A stretch of DNA of 64,000 bases from Tretioscincus oriximinensis (taxonomy: Eukaryota > Chordata > Lepidosauria > Squamata > Gymnophthalmidae): the NCBI GenBank assembly GCA_022410635.1, contig JAJVDF010000419.1, positions 1 to 64,000 of the forward strand. The letters are read 5' to 3'. Positions 20,765 through 32,229 of this stretch are shown here, one piece after another. Below the pieces are notes generated by a model. That model was not told where the DNA came from, did not search any database, and saw only the letters and a list, made by a program, of their open reading frames with translations. A program made the translations under genes and the position numbers. Position 1 is the first letter of the stretch. Each line of letters opens with the position of its first letter.

Positions 20765-21290
20765 TACTCTACAGTACTTTGGTACGATCACACCTGTGTT
20801 CAGTTCTGATGGCCCCAATTTAAAAAGGACACTGATAAATTAGAGCAAGTACAAAAGAGAGTTACAAGGATGGTGAGTGGTCTGGAAACCATGTCCTATG
20901 AGGAATGGTTAAAGGATCTGGGGATGTTTAGTCTGCAAAAGAGAAGACTGAGAGGAGACTTCAAAGCTGTCTACAAATATCTGAAGGGCTGCCACAGAGC
21001 AGAGGGATCAGCATTGTTCTCATTGGCACATGGAAGGACTAGAAACAATGGAATGAAACTGCAAGGGAGGAGATTTAGATTAGATATCAGAAAAAACTTT
21101 CTAACAGTCAGGATGATAAACCAGTGGAACAGTTTGCCACATGGGGTGGTGAGTTCACCTTCCCTGGAAGTCTTCAAACAGAGACTGGACAGTCATCTGT
21201 CTGGGATGGTTTAATGAATCCTGCATCGAGCAGGGGGTTGGACCCGATGACCCTGGAGGTCCCTTCCAACTCTATGATTCTATGATACCC
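20765..21290 (+). mobile_element. CR1 LINE, classic 3' end
   Basis: Encodes the ORF2 C-terminus ([38 protein letters not shown]) and ends GATTCTATGAT, the octamer-type terminus of CR1. The nearest relatives in the window are 46660-47090 and, inverted, 55535-56450. Confidence 0.9.
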
Positions 21291-21516
21291 CCCAGGTTAT
21301 AAATTGAACTAGGACATTTTATACCCGCCTTCCTCCTCCCCTCCCCTCCTCCTCCTCTGTTGGCTCTGCTTTCCTCAGAGTCCCTCGTCTACCACCCCTA
21401 GGTGGCTCTAGCAACCGAGGGCAGCTCCCTTAGTAAAAAATGAAAAATGCAAATTTCTCACATACTTCAAAAAAATCTCAGGCACTTAAAAAAATTCTCA
21501 CACGCTTAAAAATATA

Positions 21517-21594
21517 CTGCTGAAAACAATTAAGGGAACACTTTAACATACACTGTTAAAGTGTTCCCTTAATGGTTTTGAGCAGAATATTTTT
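21517..21594. mobile_element. Palindromic mariner-type mini-element
   Basis: CTGCTGAAAACAATTAAGGGAACACTTTAACA is mirrored by TGTTAAAGTGTTCCCTTAATGGTTTTGAGCAG around five bases, flanked by TA. This is typical of small Tc1/mariner derivatives. Confidence 0.7.
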
Positions 21595-21656
21595 AAGCAT
21601 TTAAAAAAATTCTCAGGAGCTTCACAGATTTCTTGGGTGGGGATTTCAGAGGGGTG

Positions 21657-21905
21657 TGCATATTTATTTATTTATTTATTTGTACTTTTATCCCACCCTA
21701 TACCCGAAGGTCTCAGGGTGTCCAACCATAGGGTGGCGCACACAGCTTTTGTTGCTTTCTCTACAACAGACACCCTGTGGAGTAGGTGGGGCTGAGAGAG
21801 TTCAAAGAACTGTGACTGGCCCAAGATCACCCAGCTGGCTTCATGGAGGAGTGGGGAATCGAACCGGGAGACTAAAAGGTACGAGTCCAACACTCTAACC
21901 ACTGC
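21657..21905 (-). mobile_element. tRNA-derived SINE
   Basis: Same family and orientation as 11967-12229; left end (ATTTATTTATTTATTTGTA) and right tRNA-like part both present. Confidence 0.75.
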
Positions 21906-22079
21906 CCCAAACATGAATATGCAAATTAGCATGAATATTTATTAGCCCAGTTTGGGCCTCAGAAAATCTGGTCAGTCTACTGCCATCAGAACCTTATTCC
22001 ATTAAAATCCCTAAAATATGACAGGGAATATTCAAGGAATTGAAAAAAAGTTAGCAAGTTTTCATTTGCCTCTTTATTA

Positions 22080-22440
22080 ATTGGTGGTGGGGCAACATTT
22101 GTAATATCGTGTACAATACTGGCCACCACATCTCAAAGAGGATACTACCTTGCGGAATTTAAGCAACAAGAATTCTTGTAGAAAAGCAACAAGAATGATC
22201 AATGGGATGGAGCACCTTCCTTATAAAGTAAGGCCGCAACTTTTGGGCATCTTCAGCCTTGAAAGATGGCATTCAAGAGGTGAACTGATTGAGGTGTATA
22301 AAATCATGCATGGGATGAATAAGGGAGGAAGTTGGGAACAGGCAAAGATTTTGCCTTATGTTGCTTGAGACTGCCCACGTGCAGTTGGTGGGCCACTCTG
22401 AGAAAGAATGCTGGACTCAATTAAGCATGTCTCCTTTTAT
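22080..22440 (+). mobile_element. CR1 fragment
   Basis: Encodes broken pieces of the CR1 ORF2 end (ATRMINGMEHLPYKVR, LGIFSLERWHSRGELIEVYKIMHGM), then a mutated 3' end. Confidence 0.7.
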
Positions 22441-22544
22441 TCAGAACACAATCAGAGATGTGGTGAGAAACTGAGAGGAAACAGCTGTGTAGAAAGATAT
22501 GCTAGAAACAGACCTGCATAGTTTTAATCAAATCAGAGAAAAGG

Positions 22545-22950
22545 TGAGAACACCAGTGAAGTGATATCAGAAGAAGTAGCTTTTCAACCAATCAGTAAAT
22601 GCCATTTCTGGAGGGGTTTAGTCCAGCCTAGACCAGTTTGTCCCCCATGGCATAGATGAGGATATATTGCAAAGAAAGGGTGACAACACCAATGACGTGA
22701 TGACAGAGGAAGCAGCTTTTCAACAAAAGAGTAAATATCTTTTGTATAGGGGTATAGTCTGGTCTAGGCCAGTTTATCCCCCATGACATCGATGGGCATA
22801 TGATACGAAGAGGGAGAGAGAACACCAGTGAAGTGGTAACAAGAGTTAGCAGCTTTGAAATCCAATCATTATATATCTTTTCTATAATCTAGCCTAACTT
22901 TAACCCTGGGTATAGTCTGGGTCGGGGTAAACTCTGGCCTGTTACACTGG
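22545..22950. repeat. Tandem repeat, three units of about 136 bases
   Basis: The unit starts at AACACCAGTGAAGTGA (22549, 22685, 22821) and includes AGCAGCTTTTCAACCAATCAGTAAAT and CCAGTTTGTCCCCCATG. The three copies are clearly diverged, so the array is old. Confidence 0.8.
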
Positions 22951-23369
22951 AATATAGCTTTATAGCGGTTTTAATTCGTCATGTGCACGCAGCCCATTCA
23001 GCATTTAAATGGAAATTATGAACGAATGTGAATTAATGGGGCACTATTTGATGGCTGTGCAGATGCCATCGAAGTCTGAAGGTCAACAGAAATTACTTAT
23101 TTTTTGTTTATTTTGTCCTGTTAACTATGGAATAACACACCATNACATTTAAGAAGCAGGTAAAATGCAGAGGGGGTGCGAGGACCCACATCACACACTT
23201 CATCTGGGCCCCATGTGCCATCAGGCAAGTTGGTATTTTGGCCAGTCCGTCCTGAAGGCTAGTTTTGGCAACTTTCAAATGGGGCCCCAGTGTTTGTCGG
23301 TAGCAGCAGCCCTCTTTATAATAATCCTGGTCAAGCAGGTGCATAACTCACCTTCTCAAGAAACCTAGT

Positions 23370-23700
23370 TTATTCTTAAGAAGAAAAGAAGAAGAAAAAG
23401 AAGGAAAGAAGAAGAAGAAGAACTGGGTTTTTATACCCTGCTTTTCTCACCAGAAGNGACTCAAACTGGCTTACAATTGTATTTTCCACCCAAAGGCTTA
23501 CATTCTATCTTTCCCACCAGGCTGTGGTGGTTCCCATTTATCTAGTTGCAGTCAGTTGCAATTTCATGCAATTCTTGCTTTTGAATAGCTGGGTTGGCCA
23601 GAGCTACAGGCAAGTAAGGTGCTCACCCCTCCCCACATCCCACACAGGGCTTCGAACCCCGATCTCCCAGATGAGAAACTATCAGCTGAACTAGTCATGC
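23370..23700 (-). mobile_element. SINE, pol III-type
   Basis: GGGTTTTTATACCCTGCTTTTCTCACC at the left and GGGCTTCGAACCCCGATCTCCCAGATGAGAAACTATCAGC at the right match the tRNA-like SINE organisation on the minus strand. A GAAGAA microsatellite precedes it. Confidence 0.6.
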
Positions 23701-23755
23701 CTGTGCCATTTAGCCTAAGTATACCCTTGATAGCTACATCTCTCCAGCTCAGTAC

Positions 23756-23858
23756 CTGCTACTCCTTGGTTGGCGCTTCTTGATGACAACACAAGCAGTA
23801 GCGATTCCCAGCAAGAAGATGAGGCGCCAGGCAATACAGGCACCGATGATGTAGATTC
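23756..23858 (-). CDS. R2 exon: transmembrane segment with arginine
   Basis: The exon is 103 bases, phase 1 to 2, acceptor TTTTAAAACAG and donor AGCAG|GTACTG. It encodes GIYIIGACIAWRLIF, then LLGIATACVVIKKRQ. The arginine sits about 11 residues into a 25-residue hydrophobic span, as in receptors that pair with FcR-gamma-type adaptors. The donor is GTACTG in R2, R3 and R4 alike, homologous to GTAGGT in R1. If it were not used, translation would stop at once (RY then TGA). Confidence 0.8.
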
Positions 23859-24239
23859 CTGTTTTAAAAGAATGGCATTGAATGTGTGTGTGCTTTCTCC
23901 ACCTTCCCTTTATTTCGTATCATTTTTACAATCCATTTGAACTTTCATTATGATCACATAATGTATACAATTTTTTTAAACAAATATAAACCTATTTATC
24001 TAATTTAACTCATAAAAATACAACTTATATGTTCAACATTACTCTTTTACTATATCACTAATATACATTTTCCAACAAATACTTACATTAATACTTCTTC
24101 AGCAAGGGTACTGTTAGTACTTAGTGAATAACAGGAGGAAGGTAGGGCCCCCCTTGCTGGATGTTCTATTAAGAATAATGTGGCTATAATTCTCTGAAAT
24201 TCTTATGTCTTGTATTTTCTTACCATCTTCAAACATCCA

Positions 24240-26485
24240 TAAGAACATAAGAGGAGCCCTGCTGAATCGGGCTGTAGGACATCTAGTCCAGCCTTCTGTC
24301 TCACACAGAGGCCCACCAATTGCATCTTGGCTGGAACAGAAGAAGACAAAATCTTCAACTGTTCTCGATGCTTTGCAAATGGCATTTCAGGAATCTTACC
24401 TGTTGCTCCAGCTCGGAGGCAATATCAAGACATCCAACTTAGTAGTTGTTTATATCTTCGGCTTCCATGAACCTGCCTAATACTATCTTAAAATGATCCT
24501 GGTTGCTACCTATCACTACCTTTTCTAGAAGTAAATTCCAAAGGCTGATAACCCCCTGGGTGAAAAAATACTCTTCTGCCTATCAGCTTCAAGGAATGCC
24601 CCCTGGCCTAATGTTATGCGACAGAGAAAACAATTTTTNTCTATTCACCTTATCCATCCCATGCATGATTTTATACACTTCAATCAGATCACCTCTCAAA
24701 AGCCATCTTTTGAGGCTGAAGAGGCCCAGACGCTGCAGCCATATTTCATAAGGGAGGTGCTCCACCCCTCAATCATTCTCGTTGCTCTTTTCTGCACCTT
24801 CTCTAGTTCCACAATACCCTTTGTGAAATATGGTGACCAGAATTAAACACAGCCTTTTTTTGCTGCTGCTGCACACTGGGACAATACCTTCATCAAACAT
24901 TCCACCAACACCCCAAGATCCCTTTCCTGTTCCATCATGGAAAGCTTGGTTCCCGATAGTTGGTAGGAGTAATTGGGTTCTTTGCCCCAATGTGCATGAC
25001 TTTGCACTTGCTTAAGTTGAAGTGCATTTGCCACTTTGATCCCCACTCACACAATTTCAATAAATCACTCTGGAGCTCCTTGGAACCTCAATTTTCACTA
25101 CCCTGAACAGTTTAGTGTCATCAGCGAACTTGGTTACTTCACTATTTATCTCACAATCCAGGTCATTTATGAATATCTTAAAAAACAGAGGTCTTAGTAC
25201 AGACCCCTGGGGTATTCCACTTCTCACCTCTTTCTACCCTGAGGACTGTCCATTCACTACTACCTTTTAGCCAGTTTCCTATTCAGGACAAGTTCTGTCC
25301 TCTATACTATGAGTGTGCAGGTTTTTTAGGTGTTTTTAATGAAGGACTTCTGAAAGTCTAGATATACTATATCAACTGCATCCCCTTTATCCACATGTTT
25401 ATTAACACACTCAAAGAATTCTAACCAGTTTATAAGACAAGATTTGCCTTTGCGGAAGCCATGCTGAGTTTCATTCTGATTATTGTTTCCAACATTTTAC
25501 CTGGAACTGATGTTAAACTGACGGGTCTATAATTTCCAGGATCACCCTGGGATCCCATTTTGAATATTGGTGTTACATTAGCTACTATCCAATCTACTGG
25601 CATAGTGCCTGATCTTANGGAAATATTAAATATTTTGGCTAGAAGTTCAGCAATTTCACATTTGAGTTCTTTAAGAATTCTGGGATGAATCTGGCCCCAG
25701 GGATTTATTAATGTTTAGCTTATTAAGACTAGCAAAGACCTCATCCCTAGTTATCTCTGACCAGTTTAATTCCTCTGACACCCTTCCTGAAAAGACTAAT
25801 TCCGTTGCAGATATATACTCAGTGTCCTCTTCAGTGGTCACTGTTTCCTATAGGATGAGTTACTGTCACATCTTGTATCATGTCCTGTTCATTACTTAGC
25901 ACTAAATCCAGAATTCCCTTACCCCTGGTTGGTTCTAAAGCCACCTGCTCTAGGGAGCAATCTGTTAACATGTCTAGGAATTTTATTTATTTATCATGAG
26001 TTGAACAAGATTTAACCCAATCTATGTGTGGATAGTTGAAGTCTCTGATTACTCCCCTTCCTTTTTTGAGAGCTTCAATTATCTCATGTTCCAAATGTTT
26101 GTTGTCTTCCGGTGTTTGATTTTGGGACCGGTAGCATACTCCCGATATTAGACTTGTTTTCTGACTTGCTAATGTTATCCTTAGTCCTTCTGTGGATGAG
26201 TCTGTTTTACCTGGAAATTCAAGTTCGTAGGATTCAATCTCTTCTTTAATGTACAAAGCTACAACACAGGTCTCTCTTTCCTATCTTTTCTGTATAGTTT
26301 GTAATCTGGGATAACTGTATGCCATTGGTTTTCTTCTGTCCACCAGGTTTTAGTTATGCCAATAATATCAAGCATTCCAATTCGTGGGGTGTTGGTGGAC
26401 AATTCAATGAAAATGTCAACACAGTGTGCAGCAGCAGCAAAAAAGGCAAATTCCATGTTGGGGAAAGTTAGGAACAGAATCGAAA
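24240..26485 (-). mobile_element. CR1-type LINE, nearly complete ORF2, dead
   Basis: Minus-strand pieces in order: endonuclease (KEEIESYELEFPGKTDS, GVCYR-QNQTPE, DFNYPHIDW), reverse transcriptase region (25100-25900), and the C-terminal end with the 3' terminus at 24241 (AAGAACATAAGAGG). Several frameshifts. It lies in the R2 intron between TM and Ig2. Confidence 0.85.
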
Positions 26486-27152
26486 ACAAGTAAGCAAATG
26501 TTGTTTTGCCTCTTTATAAATCTCTGATGAGACCACAATTGTGTTCAGTTCTGGTCATCACATCTCAAGAGGGATATTGTGGAACTAGAGAAAGTGCAGA
26601 AAAGGGCAACAAAAATGATCAAGGGTCTGAAGCACCTCCCTTAAGAAGTCAGGCTGCAACGTCTGGGCCTCTTCAGCCTCGAAAGGTGACGTTTGAGAGG
26701 TGATGCATGGGATGGACAGGGTGAATAGAGAAAAAATGTTTTCTCTATCACACAACGCTAGGATCAGAGGGCAATCCTTAAAACTGTTGGGTAGAAAAGT
26801 AAGGACAGACAAGGAAAAGTATTTTTTCACTCAGAGTGTCATCAGCCTGTGGAATTTACTTCCTGAAGAGGTAGTGGTAGCTAACAGCTTGGATAGTTTC
26901 AAGACAGGACTAGACAGGTTTATGGACACCAAGGGTATAAATGGATACTAGGATGAATGTCTGAATGTTGCCTCTGGGATGGAGCAACAGGCAGGACTCC
27001 TGAAATACCATTTGCAGGGAGTCATAAACAGGAGCATATTTTGCTTTCCTCTGTTCAGACTGCCCAGGTGCATCTGGTGGGCCTCTGTGTGACACAGAAC
27101 ACTGGACTAGATGGGCTGTGACCTCCTCCAGTATGGCTCTTATGTTCTTAAT
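26395..27152 (+). mobile_element. CR1-type LINE 3' segment
   Basis: Encodes CAAAAKKANSM-type, LEKVQKRATKMIKGLKHL and GRKVRTDKEKYFFTQ, then the usual 3' end (TATGGCTCTTATGTTCTTA). It is head-to-head with the CR1 at 24240-26485. Confidence 0.85.
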
Positions 27153-27559
27153 TCCCCTGTTTTTGCTCNGAGGATTCTGGCATTTGCATACAGACATTTT
27201 TATGTACCTTTCTGGTGCAGGTTTGGCCCAGATTGCTCATTACAGCTTTCTTCTTTGTTACTACTTGGTTGGCTCCTCCTTCATTCCCCTTAGTTGCTGG
27301 GAGAGAGGGCAGCACCGGTAGCATCATGTAGGGGGAACAGAGAGCGGAGTTCCCCAATATGGGGGTTCCCACAGGGTTCACCAAGGCCCCTGTGGTGTGC
27401 TCAGTGGCCGGCACTGAATTGCATTTACATTTACACTTTCTCGAACTGGATGCTGCCCAGCTCCTGTCAGCTTTTCCCCAGGTATCAGTTTAAAAACTGA
27501 TCTGAAACCTTTTTAATATTAAGCACCAGCAGTCTGGTTCCATCTTGGTTCAAGTGCAA

Positions 27560-27880
27560 CCCNTCCCATTTGTACAGCTATGGCCTCTCCCAAAATGTCC
27601 TCCAGTCCCCGACAAATCTAAATCCTTCCCCATGACACCACAGCCTCATCCACACATTGAAGNTTCTAATCTCTGCCTGTCTAGCTGGTCCTGTGCGTGG
27701 AACATGTAACCTTTCAGAAAATGCTACCTTGGAGGTCTTGGATTTCAATCTTCTGCCTAGCAACCTAAATTTAGCTTCCAGGACTCCCCGCTTGGCTCTC
27801 CCAATGTCGTTGGTCCCAAATACATCGATCACTCTTATGTACCCTTCTTTCCAAATTAAAAAGGCCAAACAGCTGCAACC
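27560..27880 (-). mobile_element. LINE ORF1 esterase-like fragment
   Basis: The minus-strand frame 27578-27925 encodes DVFGTNDIGRAKRGVLEAKF followed by NVWMRLWCHGEGFRFVG-W-TFW. GTND-type and WCH-GFGF motifs are typical of the esterase-like ORF1 protein of CR1-like LINEs. Not a host gene. Confidence 0.6.
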
Positions 27881-27929
27881 CTTCTTCAGGTCATGCACAT
27901 GTTCATAGGTCTGTGGGCTCCACACTCAC

Positions 27930-28226
27930 CTGGTTGCAGTGAATCGTCCACGGGACCTGGCTCCAAACAGTAGCCGTGGTCATAGTAATCTTTGCACGTA
28001 GAATGAACGCAAGTCCAGACACCATACGAGATTCTCCCAAAAGGTTCCATAACTATGCTAATGTTATTTAGCAGCCGACCGTTGTTGTCAAACACAACAT
28101 ATCCATTTAATAACCATTTGCTGGGAAATCGGTTTGGTTTAGCTATTGTTTTATTACAAACGTTACACATAATCTGTAGTCTCTGGCCGTTTAAAGGAGA
28201 TTCTGTAGAGGCGATGACACCTGAAT
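27930..28226 (-). CDS. R2 exon: Ig-like domain 2
   Basis: The exon is 297 bases, phase 1 at both ends, acceptor CTTTTTTCCAG and donor G|GTGAGT. It encodes 99 residues with the family pattern MCNVCN (CxxCN), KWLLNGY (C-strand W), and YGVWTCVHSTC followed by DYYDHGYCLEPG. The second cysteine pair (HSTC/GYC) is unusual for an Ig fold and is kept in R3 and R4. Two sequons (NKT, NIS). Open and intact. Confidence 0.85.
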
Positions 28227-28412
28227 CTGGAAAAAAGAAGAGACTTCTGCAGAGCCCACTTTCTCATCCTCATACGGTATACAAACTAAACAGACATTCT
28301 ATTCAAGACTCAGAGCACAGATCCAGAAATTCTCCCTTGGGCTCAACCCAGCTCTTATTGGTTCGCTTGTCTGATACTAGCAAGGCACTAAAGCTCACGT
28401 TTTACAGCGCAG

Positions 28413-29148
28413 TGTGGCGTCCTCCATTTTAGAGGTTTGCGTTTCTTTTATTTACTTACCAGATATCCCAGAGGGAGGGGGGAAGAGCAGGCCTGGGCAG
28501 GGGCGGGGCTTCCTGGGCCCCTGAATTGGGAGGGGGCGTGGCTGGAGGAGCCAGCCAATGGGGCCTCAAGTAGCCAGCTGGTCAGCATATAAAAGGGAAG
28601 CTGACCAGGGCTAGAGGCCTTTCTGTCGGAGAGACTTGTGGTGTAGCAAGTTGACAGAGGGGTCTGCTTCTGATCTGCCTCAGAGGGAGGGGGTGGAAGT
28701 GGATGGTGGCCTGAAGGAGTCAAAGCTGAGGCTTGACTTGGGGCTGGAACAAGTAAAGTGACACAGGGCCTGTCTCTTTAAGGATCTGGAAACTAATGTT
28801 GCTCTTGCTTGGTTTGTGTGCTTGAGTCAGGCTTTCTTTATAAAAGCCGAAGCTTTATTATTATTATAATTTTCCTTTCCTTATTTGTAAATAATAAACT
28901 TGTTATTTGTTTCATTTCAAACATCTCTTTCTTTATTTCCTTAACAACAATAAATATAAGCACGCTACTGGTGAGGGCTGTGAATAAAGCCCCAACCGTG
29001 AGGTAAACTCCGAGGCCTTGTGTAGGCCTGAGGATAGTACTGTTTCTGCAAGCAGTCGTGGGTGCTGGCTTGGGCAACGGCGTATATTGTGGCACCCCTG
29101 ACTGTGAGGGTCATCGAATAGTAGGGCCCTCAGGTAGGGGTCGCCACA
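28413..29148 (+). mobile_element. Solo LTR, Gmr1/Gypsy-type, with 5-bp target duplication
   Basis: The LTR is 736 bases, beginning TGTGGCGTCC and ending GGGGTCGCCACA (inverted ends). It has a TATA box (CATATAAAAGG near 28585) and a poly(A) signal (AATAATAAAC near 28890). CGCAG flanks it on both sides (28408-28412 and 29149-29153). It is related to 56591-57318. The homologous position in the R3 unit (about 45068-45075) has no LTR, so it inserted after the R2/R3 duplication. Confidence 0.85.
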
Positions 29149-29219
29149 CGCAGTTGAGGCCCTGCACCCAATCCCCACTTGCGCTTGCTTGAAGCAATGC
29201 ATTGCTTGAAGCATCCTAC

Positions 29220-29750
29220 TCACAGGGAAGCACCATGCTAACATCCAGGACGACATGAATCGCATGTGCAGGCTCCTTCAATTGGCTGCTGGGATTTGAT
29301 AATGAGATTAATGTTATTCTTAATGCAAATATTCCAAGGACCAAACAAATCTGGATTACGAGAGACTTCCAAGGATTGAATCTACAACAACATGGAGAAT
29401 ATGTTTTACACGGATGCATATGGGTCGCTCTCATAACCACTGGAAGTAAATGGTCCATTCAATTATGGCTTGGTTATCTGATTTAAATATTAATATTTGA
29501 TGCAATAAAGCAGAAGAGGTTAACGTTGATGGGTATCCGGATAAATAACTCTTAGGAGGACAATTGGATGCCACTCATCACCGTTGGTGAGACAAGCAAT
29601 TATTATCCAGTATTATCCCACGTATTAGCTGTGATTTCTGATTGAAAATTAATGATTTTGGTTCCATTAGTGGGGAGGGGTTTTTTTATATAATTTTGTT
29701 TGTATGTTTTGTATTTCCTGATTATTGTGTAAAAAAAGTTTTAAAAAATT
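29220..29750. other. R2 intron, no gene recognised; possible L1-like tail
   Basis: A T-rich segment around 29680-29740 resembles an L1 3' end, but I could not anchor it to protein motifs. Nothing else recognisable. Confidence 0.3.
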
Positions 29751-30325
29751 GGCTGCTGGCTCGAAATTTCGCATGATTTCACAGCGAGGGCTCAGTCCGG
29801 TAGTGCGTCAGGTCTCTTATGCATTTCCCTACACACCCCGCCATGGAATCTGCAGTTTCCTGCAGCCACGAAATGTGCAGGGAAAGCGCATAATCCACGC
29901 AATGGATGCAGATGGCTGCCCATTTTGTGGGGCTGGCCAAAGGTGAGTGTAGCATCGCCCACGCCCAAAAATGTAAGTGGGGATGTGGCCTCCATATCTT
30001 GTCTTGATTCTTGTTTCTGCATAACTGCTGTTTTGCTTTGGATGAAGATTCACGCTTACAATGGCCACTTAACTGTACCATAAGTGTCCTGCTCATATAT
30101 TCTTTGCTATTTTTTATCTATGGGCTTTGTATGTTATTGCCTTCTGGCTGGAATGAAATCTTGTGAATGGACTGACATTTTTACTGAGAAGCTGTCNCTT
30201 CACCAGATCTTCTCACAAAGGGTTCCGACACACTCTGCTAATGCCGGATCAGAACCAGACCCAAACCCCAACAACCACCTCTCTCATCAAATTCCTGTTC
30301 ACACTTCCAGTTTACTTCATCTTAC

Positions 30326-30634
30326 CCGGTTTCACAGTGACGGACATCTTAAATAAAATTTCCTGATTATTATTAGAACAATGGAAAATGCCAGAGTCGT
30401 TCATGTTGAGGTTACGGAGGTGTAAGNTGGAGGTGCCTTCTGTTTCATTTTTTATAAGGTTCCAGCGATTTTCAAAATGGGGCAACAAAATGTGACCAAT
30501 TCCGAATAGTTGTAGCACACCATTCTTCACATTTGCACACATTGGGTATCGTGGAGTCCAGAACCAATTCAATTGATTTCCTATTAGAGGACAGGGGAGT
30601 TCGATTGTTGATCCGAAGTGCAACATCCACTCCA
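30326..30634 (-). CDS. R2 exon: Ig V-like domain 1
   Basis: The exon is 309 bases, phase 1 at both ends, acceptor TATCTCCAG and donor G|GTAAGA. It encodes 103 residues: IELPCPLIG (B-strand Cys), NWFWTPRYPMCAN (C-strand W plus the shared CAN cysteine), FENRWNL (D strand), LHLRNLNMNDSGIFHC (E-F strands). Sequons include NET and NDS. One ambiguous base (30427) falls in a codon. It is about 80 percent identical by eye to R3 Ig1, with most differences in the C'-C'' region that in V domains often contacts ligand. Confidence 0.85.
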
Positions 30635-30730
30635 CTGGAGATATTGTCAGGATTCATAGACATGAAATATAAACAGTTAGCAGAACAACATGCAAGTAAA
30701 TGCATAATAACATATTATAGAGTTGTAGAC

Positions 30731-31112
30731 TAGGGTTGCCATACGTCCCGGTAAATCGGTACAGTCCCGGTTTTGGGGACAATTTTGTTGTCCCGTCTGG
30801 GTTTTAAAAAAATGTTAAAAATCCTGGGTTGCCGCCACCACCGCTACCCCCGCCGCCGCTACCCCCGCCGCCGCTACCCCCGCCGCCGCTACCCCCAACC
30901 GCCGCCGCTACCCCCCCACCGCCGCTAAGCCCCCCGCCGCCAACCCCCCTGCTGCCAACCCTCCCGCCGCTGCTAACCCCCCTGCCGCTAACTCCCCTTG
31001 CCACCGCTAACCGTGTGCACGTGCACACGTGCATGTGCGTATGCGCACGCGTGCACGCACCCCCCACCCCACCCCCGTCCCGGTTTTGGGTTCACCTAAT
31101 ATGGCAACCCTA
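30731..31112. mobile_element. hAT-like element with perfect 8-bp target duplication and GC-rich core
   Basis: Ends TAGGGTTGCCATA and TATGGCAACCCTA are inverted repeats. TTGTAGAC lies on both sides (30723-30730 and 31113-31120). The centre (about 30830-30985) is an expanded minisatellite of CCGCCGCTACCCC-like units. No transposase. Confidence 0.85.
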
Positions 31113-31116
31113 TTGT

Positions 31117-31182
31117 AGACTGACCAGAATTTCTGAGGCCCAAACTAGGGCAATTATTGTCATGCTAATTTGCACATGTTAA
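31117..31182 (-). mobile_element. MITE end (TAGGCTGACCAGAT family)
   Basis: TAGACTGACCAGAATTTCTGAGGCCCAAACTAGG is one end of the family, broken off after about 65 bases. The hAT element at 30731 inserted right at this end. Confidence 0.6.
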
Positions 31183-31715
31183 GTTTTTTATAATACTGAG
31201 CCATATTCAGTTTGATCTCCTATCTCTATTTCTCTCATTAAAGGCACTTGTATGTAATTTGTGAATGCATGATTAAAAGCACCTGTGTGTAATCTATGGT
31301 TATATGACTAACGACACCTGCATCTAATCTGTCAGTGTATCCTGATTGGTTATCATGAACATCTCCCTATTGGGCAGCAGGCAAGCCAATCTGGAACACG
31401 GGGATATCCTGCTGTGATTATTCTACGCAGCTGAGGGTCTGTTTGTTCATGACCTGATGGCAGTGTTGTAAAAATATTTCTTTCTTTTGAATTATTGTGC
31501 CACTGAAAATGCAAGTTTGTGATGCTAACAAACGTTATTTTGTTTTTCTGCATTTTTTGGACTGAACTAAACTACTTTCCTATTTTTTTTTGGTAAAGTT
31601 TAAAAGAAACTCCAAGTCTTGTCTATTTTTGTGCTGCTGTAACTCATGCGTTAACTCTGCTAAGAAGGGGAGAGATAGTGTGTCCGATTTTCTTATCTCT
31701 CATACCTTGACAGTA

Positions 31716-32162
31716 CATTCATTTATTATTTATTTATTTGTACTTATATCCCGCCCTATATCCGAAGGTCTCAGTTCGGCCAACANCAGGTGGTCTTTCT
31801 CCACAACAGGCACCCTGTGGAGTAGGTGGGGCTGAGAGAGTTCTGTGACTGGCCCAAGAGTACACAGATGCCTATTCATGAATATGCAAATCACTCAACA
31901 ACATGCATACCCCTCTGAAATCCCCGCTCAAGAAATCCGCAAAGCGTGCAAGAATTTTTTGATGTGTGTGAGAAATTTTTAAGGTGCATGAGAAGAGGCT
32001 GCTTTCAGGAGTTGGCCCCAGTTGCCAGAGCTCTCTAGTGGTGGTGCAGTGATTTTTTTTTCCCCCCAGCAAAAAAGGATATTCCCCCCCCCCCCCGGGA
32101 AGGACTGGGTAGACACCCCAAAACTGGGTTCCTCCCCAAAAAAGGGGTCATCTGGTTAGCCT
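31716..32162 (-). mobile_element. SINE fragment followed by a MITE of the TAGGCTGACCAGAT family
   Basis: 31716-31865 is a minus-strand tRNA-type SINE that lacks its tRNA-like part. 31870-32162 is a MITE segment ending CATCTGGTTAGCCTA. The matching MITE in the R3 unit is at 47727-48020. Confidence 0.65.
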
Positions 32163-32229
32163 ACTAGAGTTGGATTTCCATATAAAATCTGGAACAGAGA
32201 TTTGGACTGATTTTTTTCCTCTCAGATGC

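Larger units (their letters stand above)
21400..21978 (+). mobile_element. MITE (TAGGCTGACCAGAT family) carrying two nested insertions
   Basis: Body and right end (TCAGAAAATCTGGTCAGTCTA) are of this MITE family. A palindromic element lies inside at 21517-21594 and a tRNA-derived SINE at 21657-21905. The left end is truncated or unclear. Confidence 0.65.

Noticed and set aside
27578..27925. Host gene on the minus strand
   Set aside because: GTNDIGR and WCH-GFRF motifs match LINE ORF1 esterase-type proteins and no exon borders are present.
28448..28723. Minus-strand open frame in the solo LTR
   Set aside because: GC-rich LTR sequence on the wrong strand; no homologous frame in the second LTR.
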